Source: Micromonospora tarapacensis
Lineage (GTDB): Bacteria; Actinomycetota; Actinomycetes; Mycobacteriales; Micromonosporaceae
Length of the DNA: 64,000 bases
Assembly: GCF_019697375.1 (NCBI RefSeq)
Contig: NZ_JAHCDI010000004.1
Span: 1,847,324 to 1,911,323 of the forward strand
Direction of reading: 5' to 3'
A program made the position numbers and the translations under genes. The notes under the pieces are model-generated. The model saw only the letters and a program-made list of their open reading frames with translations. It searched no databases and was not told where the DNA came from. Shown piece by piece: positions 46,271-55,230 of this stretch (the first letter of the stretch is position 1; each line of letters begins with the position of its first letter).

Positions 46271-47251
46271 TCACTCCCCGTCGTAGGTGATGAGGTGGCA
46301 CAGCGCGGGCAGGTCGCCTCCGCTGAGTCGGGCGAGCACGTCGGGCAGCTCCGCGAACGGCGACCGCCCGGTGATCAGCGCGTCGAAGGCCGGTTCGGCG
46401 AGCAGGTCGAGGGCGAGGGCCAGCCGGTCGGCGTAACTGCGACTGCCCCGCCGCGCCGGGGCGACGGTGCCGACCTGGCTGCTGCGGATGGTCAGCCGAC
46501 CGGAGTGGAACGCGCCACCGAGCGAGAGCTGCACCGGCCGGTCGCCGTACCAGCTCAGTTCGAGCATCGTGCCCTCCGGGGCGAGCAGGTCGAGGCCGCG
46601 TTGCAGCCCGGCGGCGGTGGCGCTGGCGTGCACCACGAGATCCCGTCCGCCGACGGCGGTCTCGGGTGCGGCGAAGTCCACCCCGAGCGCGGCGGCCACC
46701 TCGGCGCGCGCCGGGTCGGTGTCGACCAGTTCGACCCGGACGCCGGGGAAGCGGGCCAGCAGCGCCGCCACGGCGCAGCCGACCATGCCGCCGCCGACGA
46801 CGCTGACCCGGTCGCCGACCAGCGGCGGGGCGTCCCACAGCGCGTTGACCGCGGTCTCCACCGTGCCGGCCAGCACCGCCCGGGCCGCCGGGACCCGGTC
46901 GGGCACCACGGTCACGGCGTCGACCGGCACCACGTACGCGCTCTGGTGCGGGTGCAGGCAGAATACGGTCCGCCCGCGTAGCTGCGACGGTCCCTGTTCG
47001 ACCTCGCCTACGCTGAGGTAGCCGTACTTGACGGGGGCGGGGAAGTCGCCCTCCTGGAATGGGGCGCGCATCGTGGTGTATTGGCTGGCGGGAACGCCAC
47101 CGGCGAAGACCAACGTTTCGGTGCCGCGGCTGACGCCGGAGTAACGGCTGCGGACGAGGACCTCGTCGGGGCCCGGCTCGGGCAGCGTCACCGGTCGGAT
47201 CTCACCCGCGCCGGGTGCTCGGAGCCAGAAGGCGCGGGCGGCTCGCGTCAC
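46271..47251 (-). CDS. Zinc-type alcohol dehydrogenase (MDR) superfamily protein
   Basis: 326 residues: GroES-like N-terminal domain (VRSRYSGVSRGTETLVFAGG; FPAPVKYGYLSVGEVE) and Rossmann domain with VSVVGGGMVGCAVAALLARF. The usual cysteine-rich structural zinc loop is missing, as in BchC-like members. First gene of the minus-strand operon (GTG at 47251). Acts as an NAD(P)-linked oxidoreductase on an unknown step. Confidence 0.85.
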   Translation of the reverse strand: MTRAARAFWLRAPGAGEIRPVTLPEPGPDEVLVRSRYSGVSRGTETLVFAGGVPASQYTTMRAPFQEGDFPAPVKYGYLSVGEVEQGPSQLRGRTVFCLHPHQSAYVVPVDAVTVVPDRVPAARAVLAGTVETAVNALWDAPPLVGDRVSVVGGGMVGCAVAALLARFPGVRVELVDTDPARAEVAAALGVDFAAPETAVGGRDLVVHASATAAGLQRGLDLLAPEGTMLELSWYGDRPVQLSLGGAFHSGRLTIRSSQVGTVAPARRGSRSYADRLALALDLLAEPAFDALITGRSPFAELPDVLARLSGGDLPALCHLITYDGE

Positions 47252-47343
47252 GGGTTTTTCTCCTCAGCTGCGTCCGGACCGAACGGATCCGTCGTAATTT
47301 CCGTAGTTCCCTGTCAGGGGTCGTCGATCATAACCACGGAGGC

Positions 47344-48165
47344 ATGGTGTCCACAGTTCGAACCGGTCCGCAAATTGGGCTGATCGTCCAGATTGTCCTG
47401 CTGGCGACACTCGCCGCGACGGTCGGCCTCGGCGGCGCGGGCTGGCTGGCCGGCCTGGCGTACGGCGCGGTCACCTGCCGGGCACTGGTGCACGGCCTGC
47501 GGCACGCCGGCTCGGACCGGCTGGGCCCGGCCGACTGGGTGACGATGGGCCGCGGGCTGCTGGTCGGCGCGGTGACCGCGCTGATCGCCGACGCGCTGGT
47601 CGGCGGCCGTCCCGCGCCGGTGGTGGTGCTGGTGGCGATGACGACGGTCGCGCTGGCGCTCGACGCCGTCGACGGCAAGGTGGCCCGGCGCACCAGGACG
47701 GTCAGCGCCCTGGGCGCCCGGTTCGACATGGAGGTCGACTCGTTCCTGGTGCTGGTGCTGAGCCTCTACGTCGCCCCCGCACTCGGGATCTGGGTGCTCG
47801 CCATCGGCGTCATGCGGTACGCGTTCCTGGCCGCCGGCTGGGTGCTGCCCTGGATGGACGCGCAACTGCCGCCCCGGTACTGGCGTAAGGTGGTCGCCGC
47901 GGTCCAGGGGATCATGCTCGCGGTCGCCGCGTCCCAGGTGCTGCCGGTGCCGCTGACGACCCTCGTGCTGGTGGCGGCGCTCGGCCTGCTCGTCGAGTCG
48001 TTCGGGCGGGACGTCACCTGGCTGTGGCGGCACCGGACGGCGACCGTTAGGGCGGTGCCGGCCCTGGTCGTGCCGTCGGTGCCGATCGGCGTTCGCCGCG
48101 TCGACCGGGTCGACCGGGTCGACGAGCGTGACCTGACCACCGCGCCCGTCCTGTCGCTGCGCTGA
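47344..48165 (+). CDS. CDP-alcohol phosphatidyltransferase
   Basis: 273 residues with about six helices and the complete CDP-alcohol motif at ALDAVDGKVARRTRTVSALG followed by ARFDMEVD (D-x2-DG-x2-AR-x8-G-x3-D-x3-D). It swaps CMP of a CDP-lipid or CDP-alcohol for another alcohol, building a phospholipid head group. ATG at 47344; divergent from the dehydrogenase by 92 bases, so the two arms of the cluster probably share a promoter region. The C-terminus holds a short RVDRVDRVD repeat. Confidence 0.9.
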   Translation: MVSTVRTGPQIGLIVQIVLLATLAATVGLGGAGWLAGLAYGAVTCRALVHGLRHAGSDRLGPADWVTMGRGLLVGAVTALIADALVGGRPAPVVVLVAMTTVALALDAVDGKVARRTRTVSALGARFDMEVDSFLVLVLSLYVAPALGIWVLAIGVMRYAFLAAGWVLPWMDAQLPPRYWRKVVAAVQGIMLAVAASQVLPVPLTTLVLVAALGLLVESFGRDVTWLWRHRTATVRAVPALVVPSVPIGVRRVDRVDRVDERDLTTAPVLSLR

Positions 48166-48179
48166 CCCGGGAGACCCAG

Positions 48180-49892
48180 TTGTCGACCTCCGACCCGGCC
48201 CCCGCGCCGGACGCCGAGCAGCACCCGAACAGCACGACCGAGCCTCCCGTGGCTGAGGTCGGCGCCGGGGCCACCACCCGGGGCCGCCGGATCGCGGCCC
48301 GGGTGGTCACGACGCTCGCCGCCGTGCTGGTGCTGGTCACGTTGACCCTGCCCAACCGCCCGTGGCAGCTGGAACCCGGCGCGTTCCTGCGGATCCCGCT
48401 GGAGGCGCTGCTGCTGGCCGCGCTGCTGCTCGCGCTGCCCGGGCGGCCCCGCCGGGTGGTGGCGGCGGTGGCCGGTGGACTGCTCGGTCTCGTCGCCGTG
48501 GTGAAGGTCGGTGACCTGGGCTTCTATTCGTCGTTGGGCCGCCCGTTCGACCTGGTGCTGGACTGGTCGCTGCTCGACGAGGCGTTCACCTTCGTGGCCG
48601 AGTCGATCGGCCGGCCGGGCGCGATCGCCATCGCGCTCGGTGTCGGGCTGCTGCTGCTGGCCGTGCCGGTGCTGACCGCCCTGTCCGCGGTGCGGCTGTC
48701 CGGGCTGCTGGCCCGGCACCGCACCGGCACCACCCGGGCCGTCGCGTCGCTGGTCGTGGTCTGGGCGGTGCTGGCCGCCGTCGGGGTGCGGATCGTGCCC
48801 GCCATGCCGGTGGCCGACACCAACGCCACCATTCTCGTCCAGGAGCACGCCGCCGAGGTCCGGGACCGGCTGCGCGACCGTCAGGTGTTCGCCAACGAGG
48901 TGGGGGTGGACCCGTTCCGGGACGTGCCCGGCGACCAGTTGCTCACCGGGCTGCGCGGCAAGGACGTGCTGATCGCCTTCGTGGAGAGCTACGGCCGCGA
49001 CGCGGTCACCGACGCCGAGTTCGCCTCCGTCCCCCGGCTGCTCGACGAGAGCGCCGACCGGCTGTCCGCGGCCGGGTTCGCCTCCCGCAGCGGCTTCCTC
49101 ACCTCACCGACCATCGGCGGCGCGAGCTGGCTGGCGCACGCCACCCTGCTCTCCGGTCTGTGGGTCGACAACAACCAGCGCTACCGGAACCTGCTCGCCA
49201 CCGACCGGTTCACCCTCGGTGACGCGTTCCGCCGCGCCTCCTGGCGTACGGTCGGGGTGATGCCGGCGGTCAACCAGGCGTGGCCGGAGGGCGCGTTCTA
49301 CGGCTACGAGCAGTTCTACAGCGGGCCGGACCTGGGCTACCAGGGGCCGAAGTTCGCCTTCGCCCCGATGCCCGACCAGTTCGCCGTGCACACGTTCCAC
49401 CAGCGGGAACTCGCCGTCGAGCGGGACCGGCCGGTGATGGCCGAGCTGGCCCTGGTCTCCAGCCACTCGCCGTGGACCAAGGTGCCGTCGCTGGTCGACT
49501 GGGACGACATCGACAACGGGGAGGTGTTCCGCCAGGGCATCATCGGCACCCCGACGGCGCAGGCCCGCACCGGCTACCGGCACTCGATCAGCTACACGCT
49601 GCGTACCCTCGTCTCCTACGTGGAGAGGTACGGCGACGACGACACGGTGCTGGTCTTCGTCGGTGACCACCAGCCGGCGCCGGTGGTGACCGGCGAGAAC
49701 CCCAGCCACGACGTGCCGATCCACATCGTGGCCAGGGACCCGGCGGTGCTGGCGCGGATCGACGACTGGGGTTGGCAGGACGGCCTCACCCCGGACGCGA
49801 GCGCGCCGGTCTGGCGGATGGACTCCTTCCGCGACCGCTTCCTCACCGCCTTCGGCCCCACCGGTTCCCGCCCCCGGGCCCAACCCCGCTGA
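48180..49892 (+). CDS. Membrane-bound sulfatase / phosphoglycerol-transferase-like protein
   Basis: 570 residues: about five N-terminal helices (40-220), then an extracellular alkaline-phosphatase-type domain. DVLIAFVESYGRDAV holds the first metal acid, SPTIGGASWLAHATLLSG the likely nucleophile, and VLVFVGDHQPAPVV the metal Asp-His pair. Resembles LtaS-type transferases and membrane sulfatases. TTG at 48180 with GGGAG upstream, 14 bases after the CDP-alcohol gene. Likely transfers or removes a phospho-alcohol head group outside the membrane. Confidence 0.87.
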   Translation: MSTSDPAPAPDAEQHPNSTTEPPVAEVGAGATTRGRRIAARVVTTLAAVLVLVTLTLPNRPWQLEPGAFLRIPLEALLLAALLLALPGRPRRVVAAVAGGLLGLVAVVKVGDLGFYSSLGRPFDLVLDWSLLDEAFTFVAESIGRPGAIAIALGVGLLLLAVPVLTALSAVRLSGLLARHRTGTTRAVASLVVVWAVLAAVGVRIVPAMPVADTNATILVQEHAAEVRDRLRDRQVFANEVGVDPFRDVPGDQLLTGLRGKDVLIAFVESYGRDAVTDAEFASVPRLLDESADRLSAAGFASRSGFLTSPTIGGASWLAHATLLSGLWVDNNQRYRNLLATDRFTLGDAFRRASWRTVGVMPAVNQAWPEGAFYGYEQFYSGPDLGYQGPKFAFAPMPDQFAVHTFHQRELAVERDRPVMAELALVSSHSPWTKVPSLVDWDDIDNGEVFRQGIIGTPTAQARTGYRHSISYTLRTLVSYVERYGDDDTVLVFVGDHQPAPVVTGENPSHDVPIHIVARDPAVLARIDDWGWQDGLTPDASAPVWRMDSFRDRFLTAFGPTGSRPRAQPR

Positions 49893-49899
49893 CCCTCGG

Positions 49900-50943
49900 T
49901 CACCCGGGTTTCCGGGCGACCAGGACGTCGCGGACGATGGCCTGGTCGACGCGGTGGGACAGGGCCTGCCACGGGCCGTCGTCGAGAACGGTGAGGCCGG
50001 CGGCGGCCAGTTGCTCGGCGGCGGCCTCGCGCCGGGCCACGTTGGTGTTCCACGAGATGCCGAGGGCGCCGCCGGGGCGCAGGAGCCGGGCCCAGCCCGG
50101 CACGGCCGCCGCGAGCAACCCGAGCGGGTCGCGGGCCAGTCCGGTCGCGGCGGTACGGCTGCCGTGCTGCACGCCGTACGGGGCGTCGGCCACCACCACG
50201 TCGACCGTCTCCGGCCGGAAGAACTCGCCGACCCGGGTGGTGTCGGCGTTGACCACGTCCACCGACTGCACGTCACCGGCCTTGTGTGCCTCCTTCGAGG
50301 CGGCCACCTCCAGCCGCAACCGCCGGCCGACCACCTTGCGTTCGCGGCGCACCGGCCCGGACTCCAGCACCCGGTGTTTGACCCGCTTGCGCTTGAGCCA
50401 GGTGGTAAAAAACGTCTGGTACGCCTCGAAGTCCTTGCTGTCCCGGTCGAGACCGGCGGCGTCGAAGCCGTACATCACCGCCTGGTTGACGGTGGTGCCC
50501 CGGCCGCACAGCGGGTCGAGCACCCGGAACCGCCGGGTGAGCAGGTCACCGGCCCAGTCCGAGGCGAGCAGGGTGACGTTGAGCAGCAGCTTGGTGAACT
50601 GCTCGTTGGTCTTGCCCGGGTACTTCTGGATGGTGATCAGGTCGTCGTCGAAGCGGTCCAGCCGGCCCAGCGGCACCGGGCGCAGCAGGTCGCCGACGAA
50701 CTCGAAGAGCGCGTACACGCTGGAGAGGTTGCCCAGCAGCGCCGCATCCCGTTCGCTGAGCCCCCCGTCGGCGGTGAAGGTGACATAACGCGCCCCGCCG
50801 ACGGTGGCCGTCTGCACCGCACCGATCCGCCCGCCGAGCACCCGGTCGCCGAAGATCTCCAACTCCGCCCGCGTCAACTCGACCGCAGCCCCCGCATAAA
50901 CCCGATTGCTCGACGGCAAAATCAACACCCCATACCCACCCAC
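49900..50943 (-). CDS. TRM11-family SAM-dependent methyltransferase
   Basis: 347 residues. N-terminal THUMP-like part beginning YGVLILPSSNRVYAG, central VLDPLCGRGTTVNQAVMYGF (SAM site) and catalytic VVVADAPYGVQHGS, an N-methyltransferase D/N-P-P-Y variant (DAPY). Members methylate a guanosine of tRNA or other nucleic acid. The GTG at 50943 gives the family's usual N-terminus; a GTG at 50928 is possible. The start lies at the edge of a G-rich tract, so no normal ribosome site is visible. Convergent with the sulfatase. Confidence 0.82.
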   Translation of the reverse strand: MGGYGVLILPSSNRVYAGAAVELTRAELEIFGDRVLGGRIGAVQTATVGGARYVTFTADGGLSERDAALLGNLSSVYALFEFVGDLLRPVPLGRLDRFDDDLITIQKYPGKTNEQFTKLLLNVTLLASDWAGDLLTRRFRVLDPLCGRGTTVNQAVMYGFDAAGLDRDSKDFEAYQTFFTTWLKRKRVKHRVLESGPVRRERKVVGRRLRLEVAASKEAHKAGDVQSVDVVNADTTRVGEFFRPETVDVVVADAPYGVQHGSRTAATGLARDPLGLLAAAVPGWARLLRPGGALGISWNTNVARREAAAEQLAAAGLTVLDDGPWQALSHRVDQAIVRDVLVARKPG

Positions 50944-51030
50944 AACCCCCACTATCCCACCCCCACCCCCACCCCCACCCCCACCCGTTACCCCCCACCC
51001 CACCCCACCCCCACCCCCCACCCCCGCCCT
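50944..51030. repeat. C-rich low-complexity tract (G-quadruplex-prone on minus strand)
   Basis: An irregular run of CCCCCA/CCCCA units over about 85 bases, broken by short pieces such as CTAT and GTTA. On the minus strand it reads as repeated GGGGGT immediately upstream of the TRM11-like start, giving many more than four G3 runs. It is unlike any other sequence in the window. Confidence 0.8.
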
Positions 51031-51033
51031 GCC

Positions 51034-51102
51034 GATCATGCAGTTGTGGCGCCCGGAACGCCCCTGTTCGAGGCATTCGTGAGGCACCACAACTGCATGA
51101 TC
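51034..51102. repeat. Palindromic repeat element with 16-base arms
   Basis: GATCATGCAGTTGTGG at 51034-51049 is repeated as its exact reverse complement at 51087-51102, around a 37-base centre. It has moderate GC content, unlike its surroundings, lacks an open frame, and lies between the truncated protease gene and the C-rich tract. It looks like a REP/MITE-type intergenic element that could also end protease transcription. Confidence 0.7.
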
Positions 51103-51112
51103 GACGAGATCG

Positions 51113-52163
51113 TCAGGCGGGGAGGCCGCCCACCTGGGTGTTGATCCAGGGGGGATGGAGGGCAGGTCGCGGTAGCAGGCACCGGAGCTGCTGGGGTTGT
51201 TGGTGCAGATCTCGTACACGGCGTTGATGCCGCTGCACCGGCTGTCCGCCACGGTCGGCGCCGAGCCGCAGCCGCGTACCGGGCAGGTCAGGCCCCAGCC
51301 GGTGATCCGGGTGGCGGTGCCGACCGCGCCGGAGGAGGTCGGAATCCGGGCCGGCGCGTAGCTGACCGAGCTGGACAGCTGGAACAGCTTGACGTCGATG
51401 CTCGGGTGGTTGACCGCCCGGCTCACCCTGACCACCGTGCCGCCGTACCGCCGCTGCTGCGGTTGGTGCTGCCCACCCGCACCGAGGACGGTGTCGGGCA
51501 GTGCTTCGCGGTGACCACCCGGTTGGCCTTGATCAGGGTGCCGGCGCAGCCGGAGGTGTAGACCAGCCAGGGGTAGTTCTCGGTGGCCGGCCGGCCACCG
51601 ACCACGAGAGTGCCGAAGTCGGTGTCCTCCTGCGCCCAGGTGTACGTCTCGGCGACGCCGGCGGTGCTGCGGCTGCCCGCGAAGAGTTGGTTGACCCGGC
51701 TCGCCTCGGCGGCGCTGGGATACGCGTTGGTGCAGGAGACCGGGGCGCTGCTGCCGGACATCAGGTCGGAGCAGAGCCCGGTGCGCCGGTCGGGCAGGCC
51801 GAGGATGTGGCCGAACTCGTGGGTGGCGATCCGGGTGCGGTGGTAGCCCTGGTCGACCGCCTGCCAGCCCATCCAGATCCGGCCCGAACCGAGTCCGGTG
51901 ACCTGGGCCCGGGGCCAGCCGCTGTCGACCAGGATGGTGACGCTGGCCGGCGCGCCGGCCACCAGCCGGACGTTGCCGACCCGGCTGTTCCAGATCTGGG
52001 CGGCCTGGTCGAAGTTGGTCCGGAACTCGCCGGCCCGGCTGGCGTCGTAGTAGACGGTCCGGGCGGCGGCGGCACCGGTGGCGGTGACCACCTGGACTCC
52101 GGTCGTCGCCAGCACCGCCGCCAGCGCGGCGGTGGCCGCGCGCAGCAGCTGTCGTCGGATCAT
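51113..52163 (-). CDS. Secreted snapalysin-like metalloprotease fused to a degenerate trypsin domain (frame-interrupted)
   Basis: About 350 residues. ATG at 52163 behind GGGGAG opens a signal peptide (RRQLLRAATAALAAVLATTG, cleaved after AAAA). Residues 35-170 are an M7 snapalysin: zinc site THEFGHILGLPDRRTGLCSD. Residues 180-350 resemble an S1 protease with histidine in VVTAKHC and aspartate in HPSIDVKLFQL, but the expected GDSGGP serine motif is replaced by RDLPSIPP and the protein stops soon after. Two single missing bases (near 51440 and at 51149-51154) are needed for this model. The end lies 10 bases from a palindromic repeat. Confidence 0.72.
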
Positions 52164-52291
52164 CACACACTCCCCTGCGGACTTCGCGGCACACGATCCG
52201 CCGCAATCGATGTGCATGAGTGTTATTGGCCACCGCTGGCGGGACTGTCATCACAAAAGCGTCATACCGCCCAGCCCTGTTACCCGCGCGT

Positions 52292-52319
52292 TACGCCGCC
52301 GTGAAGCTGCGGCGGCGTA
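52292..52319. other. Hairpin upstream of the AMIN-like gene
   Basis: Ten-base arms (TACGCCGCCG and complement) with an 8-base loop lie in the 230-base divergent gap between the protease and AMIN-like genes. It may be a 5'-leader structure of the AMIN-like transcript. Confidence 0.35.
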
Positions 52320-52395
52320 CCCCGTAGACGGTGGATCCGACCAGTTCAGTGCCCGTCCGCGACAGCGGCGGGTGGACAGCACGAGGAGAACGACG

Positions 52396-52986
52396 ATGCG
52401 GATCAGAAGGACAGCCACCACGCTGGTCGTGGTGCTCACCGCACTGGTCGCCGCGACCGCGGCGGCCACGGCCGCGCCGACCAGCACCCTTTCCGGCACC
52501 TCGGCGACCGGTGCGCCGTACTGCGGGATCACCTGGGGCAGCGGGGACAGGGCGGCCGGAACGCTCAGCTCCGCCCCGCTGGTCGAGGTGCGCACCGGCC
52601 GGCACGACTGCTACGACCGGGTGGTGTTCGAGTTCGCCGGCACCGTCACCGGCTACTCGGTCGGCTACGGCGAGACGTACACCGAGGGTGAGGGACTGGC
52701 CCTGTCGCCGTACACCGCCGGTGACGCGCTGCTGCGGGTCTCGCTGCGCGCCCCGGCGTACGACGACGAGCACGTCGCCACCGTGCCGTACCGGGTCGGC
52801 GACCACGTGGCCAACGTGCTGCGTTACCGGACCCTGCGGGACGTGGTCTTCGGCGGCAGCTTCGAGGGCTACGGCACGTTCGCGGTCGGCGTCCGCGCCA
52901 GGTTGCCGTTCCGGGTCTTCGTCCTGGCCGGCCCCGGTCCGCACAGCCGGATCGTGCTCGACGTGGCGCACCAGTGGCAGGAATGA
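52396..52986 (+). CDS. Secreted AMIN-like domain protein
   Basis: 196 residues with signal peptide MRIRRTATTLVVVLTALVAA. The mature part starts near TSTLSGTSATGAPYCGITWG and holds the conserved HDCYDRVVFEF and VGYGETYTEGEG; its C-terminus FVLAGPGPHSRIVLDVAHQW is typical of the actinobacterial AMIN-like fold, which probably binds envelope glycans. ATG at 52396 behind GAGGAG. It precedes a two-component system by 98 bases and may be its sensor partner or target. Confidence 0.8.
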   Translation: MRIRRTATTLVVVLTALVAATAAATAAPTSTLSGTSATGAPYCGITWGSGDRAAGTLSSAPLVEVRTGRHDCYDRVVFEFAGTVTGYSVGYGETYTEGEGLALSPYTAGDALLRVSLRAPAYDDEHVATVPYRVGDHVANVLRYRTLRDVVFGGSFEGYGTFAVGVRARLPFRVFVLAGPGPHSRIVLDVAHQWQE

Positions 52987-53084
52987 CCGGGCACGGGTGC
53001 GGTGGGCCGGCCTCGGCCGGCCTCCCGCATCCGGCCGTCACGCCGAGCGACACCCCGGCCTCCTCGGACTACCCTGGGTTCATC

Positions 53085-53765
53085 ATGGACGGCCGCGTGC
53101 TGGTGGTCGAGGACGACGCCTCCATCCGGGAGGTCACCGCCCTCGGGCTGCGCCGCGCCGGCTTCCGGGTGGACACCGCCACCGACGGCCGGCAGGCCCT
53201 CGCCGCCTGGCGGGCCGGGCCGGTCGACCTGATCGTGCTGGACGTCATGCTGCCCGGGCTCGACGGCCTACAGGTGTGCCGGGAGATCCGGCGGACCAGT
53301 GCGGTGCCGATCCTCATGCTGACCGCCCGCACCGACACCATCGACGTGGTGGTCGGCCTCGAATGCGGTGCCGACGACTACCTGCGCAAGCCCTTCGATC
53401 TGCCCGAACTCGTGGCCCGGGTGCGCTCGGTGCTGCGCCGCGCGGTCGCCTCGCCGGAGCCGGGTCCGCTGCGGGTCGGCGGACTGGAGATCGACCCGGG
53501 AGCGTTCGTGGCCCGCCGCGACGGCCACGAGCTGCCGTTGACCACCACGGAGTTCCGCCTGCTGCTGGAGCTGGCCCGCCGTCCGGGCCAGGTCTTCACC
53601 CGCGAGTTGCTGCTGGAACTGGTCTGGAGCCACAGCTATCTGGGCGACAGCCGGCTGGTCGACGTGGCGGTGCAACGGCTGCGCGCCAAGGTCGAGCCGG
53701 ATCCGGGCAACCCCCGGCTGATCCGCACGGTCCGCGGCGCCGGCTACAAGCTCGTCACCGGCTGA
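53085..53765 (+). CDS. OmpR-family response regulator
   Basis: 226 residues: receiver domain with acidic pocket VVEDD, phospho-acceptor Asp53 (VLDVMLPGLD), Thr80 and Lys102, then a winged-helix domain (LTTTEFRLLLELARRPGQVF; VDVAVQRLRAKVEPDPGNPR; TVRGAGYKLV). ATG at 53085; no clear ribosome site. Followed after 13 bases by its histidine kinase. Confidence 0.93.
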   Translation: MDGRVLVVEDDASIREVTALGLRRAGFRVDTATDGRQALAAWRAGPVDLIVLDVMLPGLDGLQVCREIRRTSAVPILMLTARTDTIDVVVGLECGADDYLRKPFDLPELVARVRSVLRRAVASPEPGPLRVGGLEIDPGAFVARRDGHELPLTTTEFRLLLELARRPGQVFTRELLLELVWSHSYLGDSRLVDVAVQRLRAKVEPDPGNPRLIRTVRGAGYKLVTG

Positions 53766-53778
53766 GCGGACGCCGGCG

Positions 53779-55230
53779 ATGGGCACCCAGTCCGTGCGGC
53801 CCGGCCGGCTGCGCCGGCGGCTGACCATCGCGTTCGTGCTGGTCGCCGGGATCTCCGCCGGGGCGCTCGCCGGCGGGTCGTACCTGCTGCTGCGGCAGGC
53901 CCGCTACGACGCGTCGCTGCACGCCGCCGCTGCCGACGCCCGCTACCGGCTGGTGCTGGCCGGGCAGTTCCTGCCGCTGACCGAGCAGCGCCGCACCGAA
54001 CTGCTGACCAGCTTCGAGGCCAGCGGCCAACACGTGGTGCTGGTCGCCGAGAGAACCTGGCCGTCACACCCGGGCTACGCTCCGGCGCTGGGTGACGGGC
54101 TGAAGTCCAGCGTCGCGGCCGGGCAGCTCGGGTACGAACGCGTCGCCGGACCGGCGCCGCTGCTGGTGGTGGGCGGGCGGATTCCCGGCTCCACCGCCGA
54201 GCTGTACGTCATCACCGCCGAGGGCGACCTCGCCGCCGACCTGGAGCAGCTGCGCAACGCCCTCGCGGCCGGCTGGGTCCTGGTGCTGCTGTTGGCCGCC
54301 ACGGTCGGGCACACCCTCGCCCGGCGCACCCTGGAACCGGTGGGCCGGGCCAGCCGAGCCGCCCGGGCGATCACCGAAGGACTGCTGGCCACCCGGCTGC
54401 CCGTGCGGGGCCGGGACGAGTTCAGCGCGTGGGCCGCCTCGTTCAACGAGATGGCCGAGGCGCTGGAGGCCAAGATCGCGGCCCTGCACCGTGCGCAGGA
54501 TCGGGAGCGGCGGTTCACCGCCGACGTGGCGCACGAGCTGCGTACCCCGGTGACCGCCCTGGTCGCCGCGGCCTCGCTGCTCGGCGACCACCTGGACCAG
54601 TTGCCCGGCGACGCCCGGCGGGCCGGCGAGTTGCTGGTCACCGACGTGGTGCGGTTGCGCCGGCTGGTGGAGGACCTGATGGAGATCTCCCGGCTGGACG
54701 CCGGGCAGGAGGCCGTTGCCGTCGCCGAGGTGGACGCGCCGGCGCTGCTGCGCGCGATCGTCGCCGCCCGTGGCTGGCGGGACCGGGTCGCGGTCGCCGG
54801 CGCGCCGCTGCGGCTGCGCACCGACCCGCGCCGGCTGGAACGGGTGCTGGGCAACCTGATCGCCAACGCCGTGCAACACGGCGACGGCGAGATCGGCGCC
54901 CGGGTCGCCCGGGCCGGCGACCGGGTGGTCTTCGACGTCGACGACCAGGGGCCGGGCATCCCGGCCGGGCAGCTGCCGCGGCTGTTCGACCGTTTCCACA
55001 AGGTCGACCCGGCGCGCTCGGGTGGCGGCAGCGGGCTCGGCCTGGCCATCGCCCGGGAGAACGCCCGGCTGCTCGGCGGCCGGTTGACCGTGCACAGCGT
55101 CCCCGGCACCGGCACCCGGTTCCGCCTCGACCTGCCCCACGCCGGCCCGGAGAGCGCCGGCCCGGGTCTCCCCGACCGGCGGGGCGCCCGGTCCGGGCCG
55201 GCCGGCGACGGCGCGGGCGGTGCCGGATGA
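53779..55230 (+). CDS. HAMP-domain sensor histidine kinase
   Basis: 483 residues: helix 1 at 15-38, an extracellular sensor of about 125 residues, helix 2 at about 162-182 and HAMP. The H-box is FTADVAHELRTPVTAL; ATP site N-box LGNLIANAVQHGDG, G1 DVDDQGPGIP, G2 GGGSGLGLAI. Partner of the preceding regulator. Its stop overlaps the GerMN/Gmad2 lipoprotein start (ATGA), so the three are co-translated. Confidence 0.93.
   Translation: MGTQSVRPGRLRRRLTIAFVLVAGISAGALAGGSYLLLRQARYDASLHAAAADARYRLVLAGQFLPLTEQRRTELLTSFEASGQHVVLVAERTWPSHPGYAPALGDGLKSSVAAGQLGYERVAGPAPLLVVGGRIPGSTAELYVITAEGDLAADLEQLRNALAAGWVLVLLLAATVGHTLARRTLEPVGRASRAARAITEGLLATRLPVRGRDEFSAWAASFNEMAEALEAKIAALHRAQDRERRFTADVAHELRTPVTALVAAASLLGDHLDQLPGDARRAGELLVTDVVRLRRLVEDLMEISRLDAGQEAVAVAEVDAPALLRAIVAARGWRDRVAVAGAPLRLRTDPRRLERVLGNLIANAVQHGDGEIGARVARAGDRVVFDVDDQGPGIPAGQLPRLFDRFHKVDPARSGGGSGLGLAIARENARLLGGRLTVHSVPGTGTRFRLDLPHAGPESAGPGLPDRRGARSGPAGDGAGGAG

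Noticed and set aside
49900..52254. A single 780-residue protein joining the protease region and the TRM11-like methyltransferase
   Set aside because: It reads through the C-rich tract and palindromic repeat as poly-glycine; the two parts are unrelated families and the protease proper lies in another frame.
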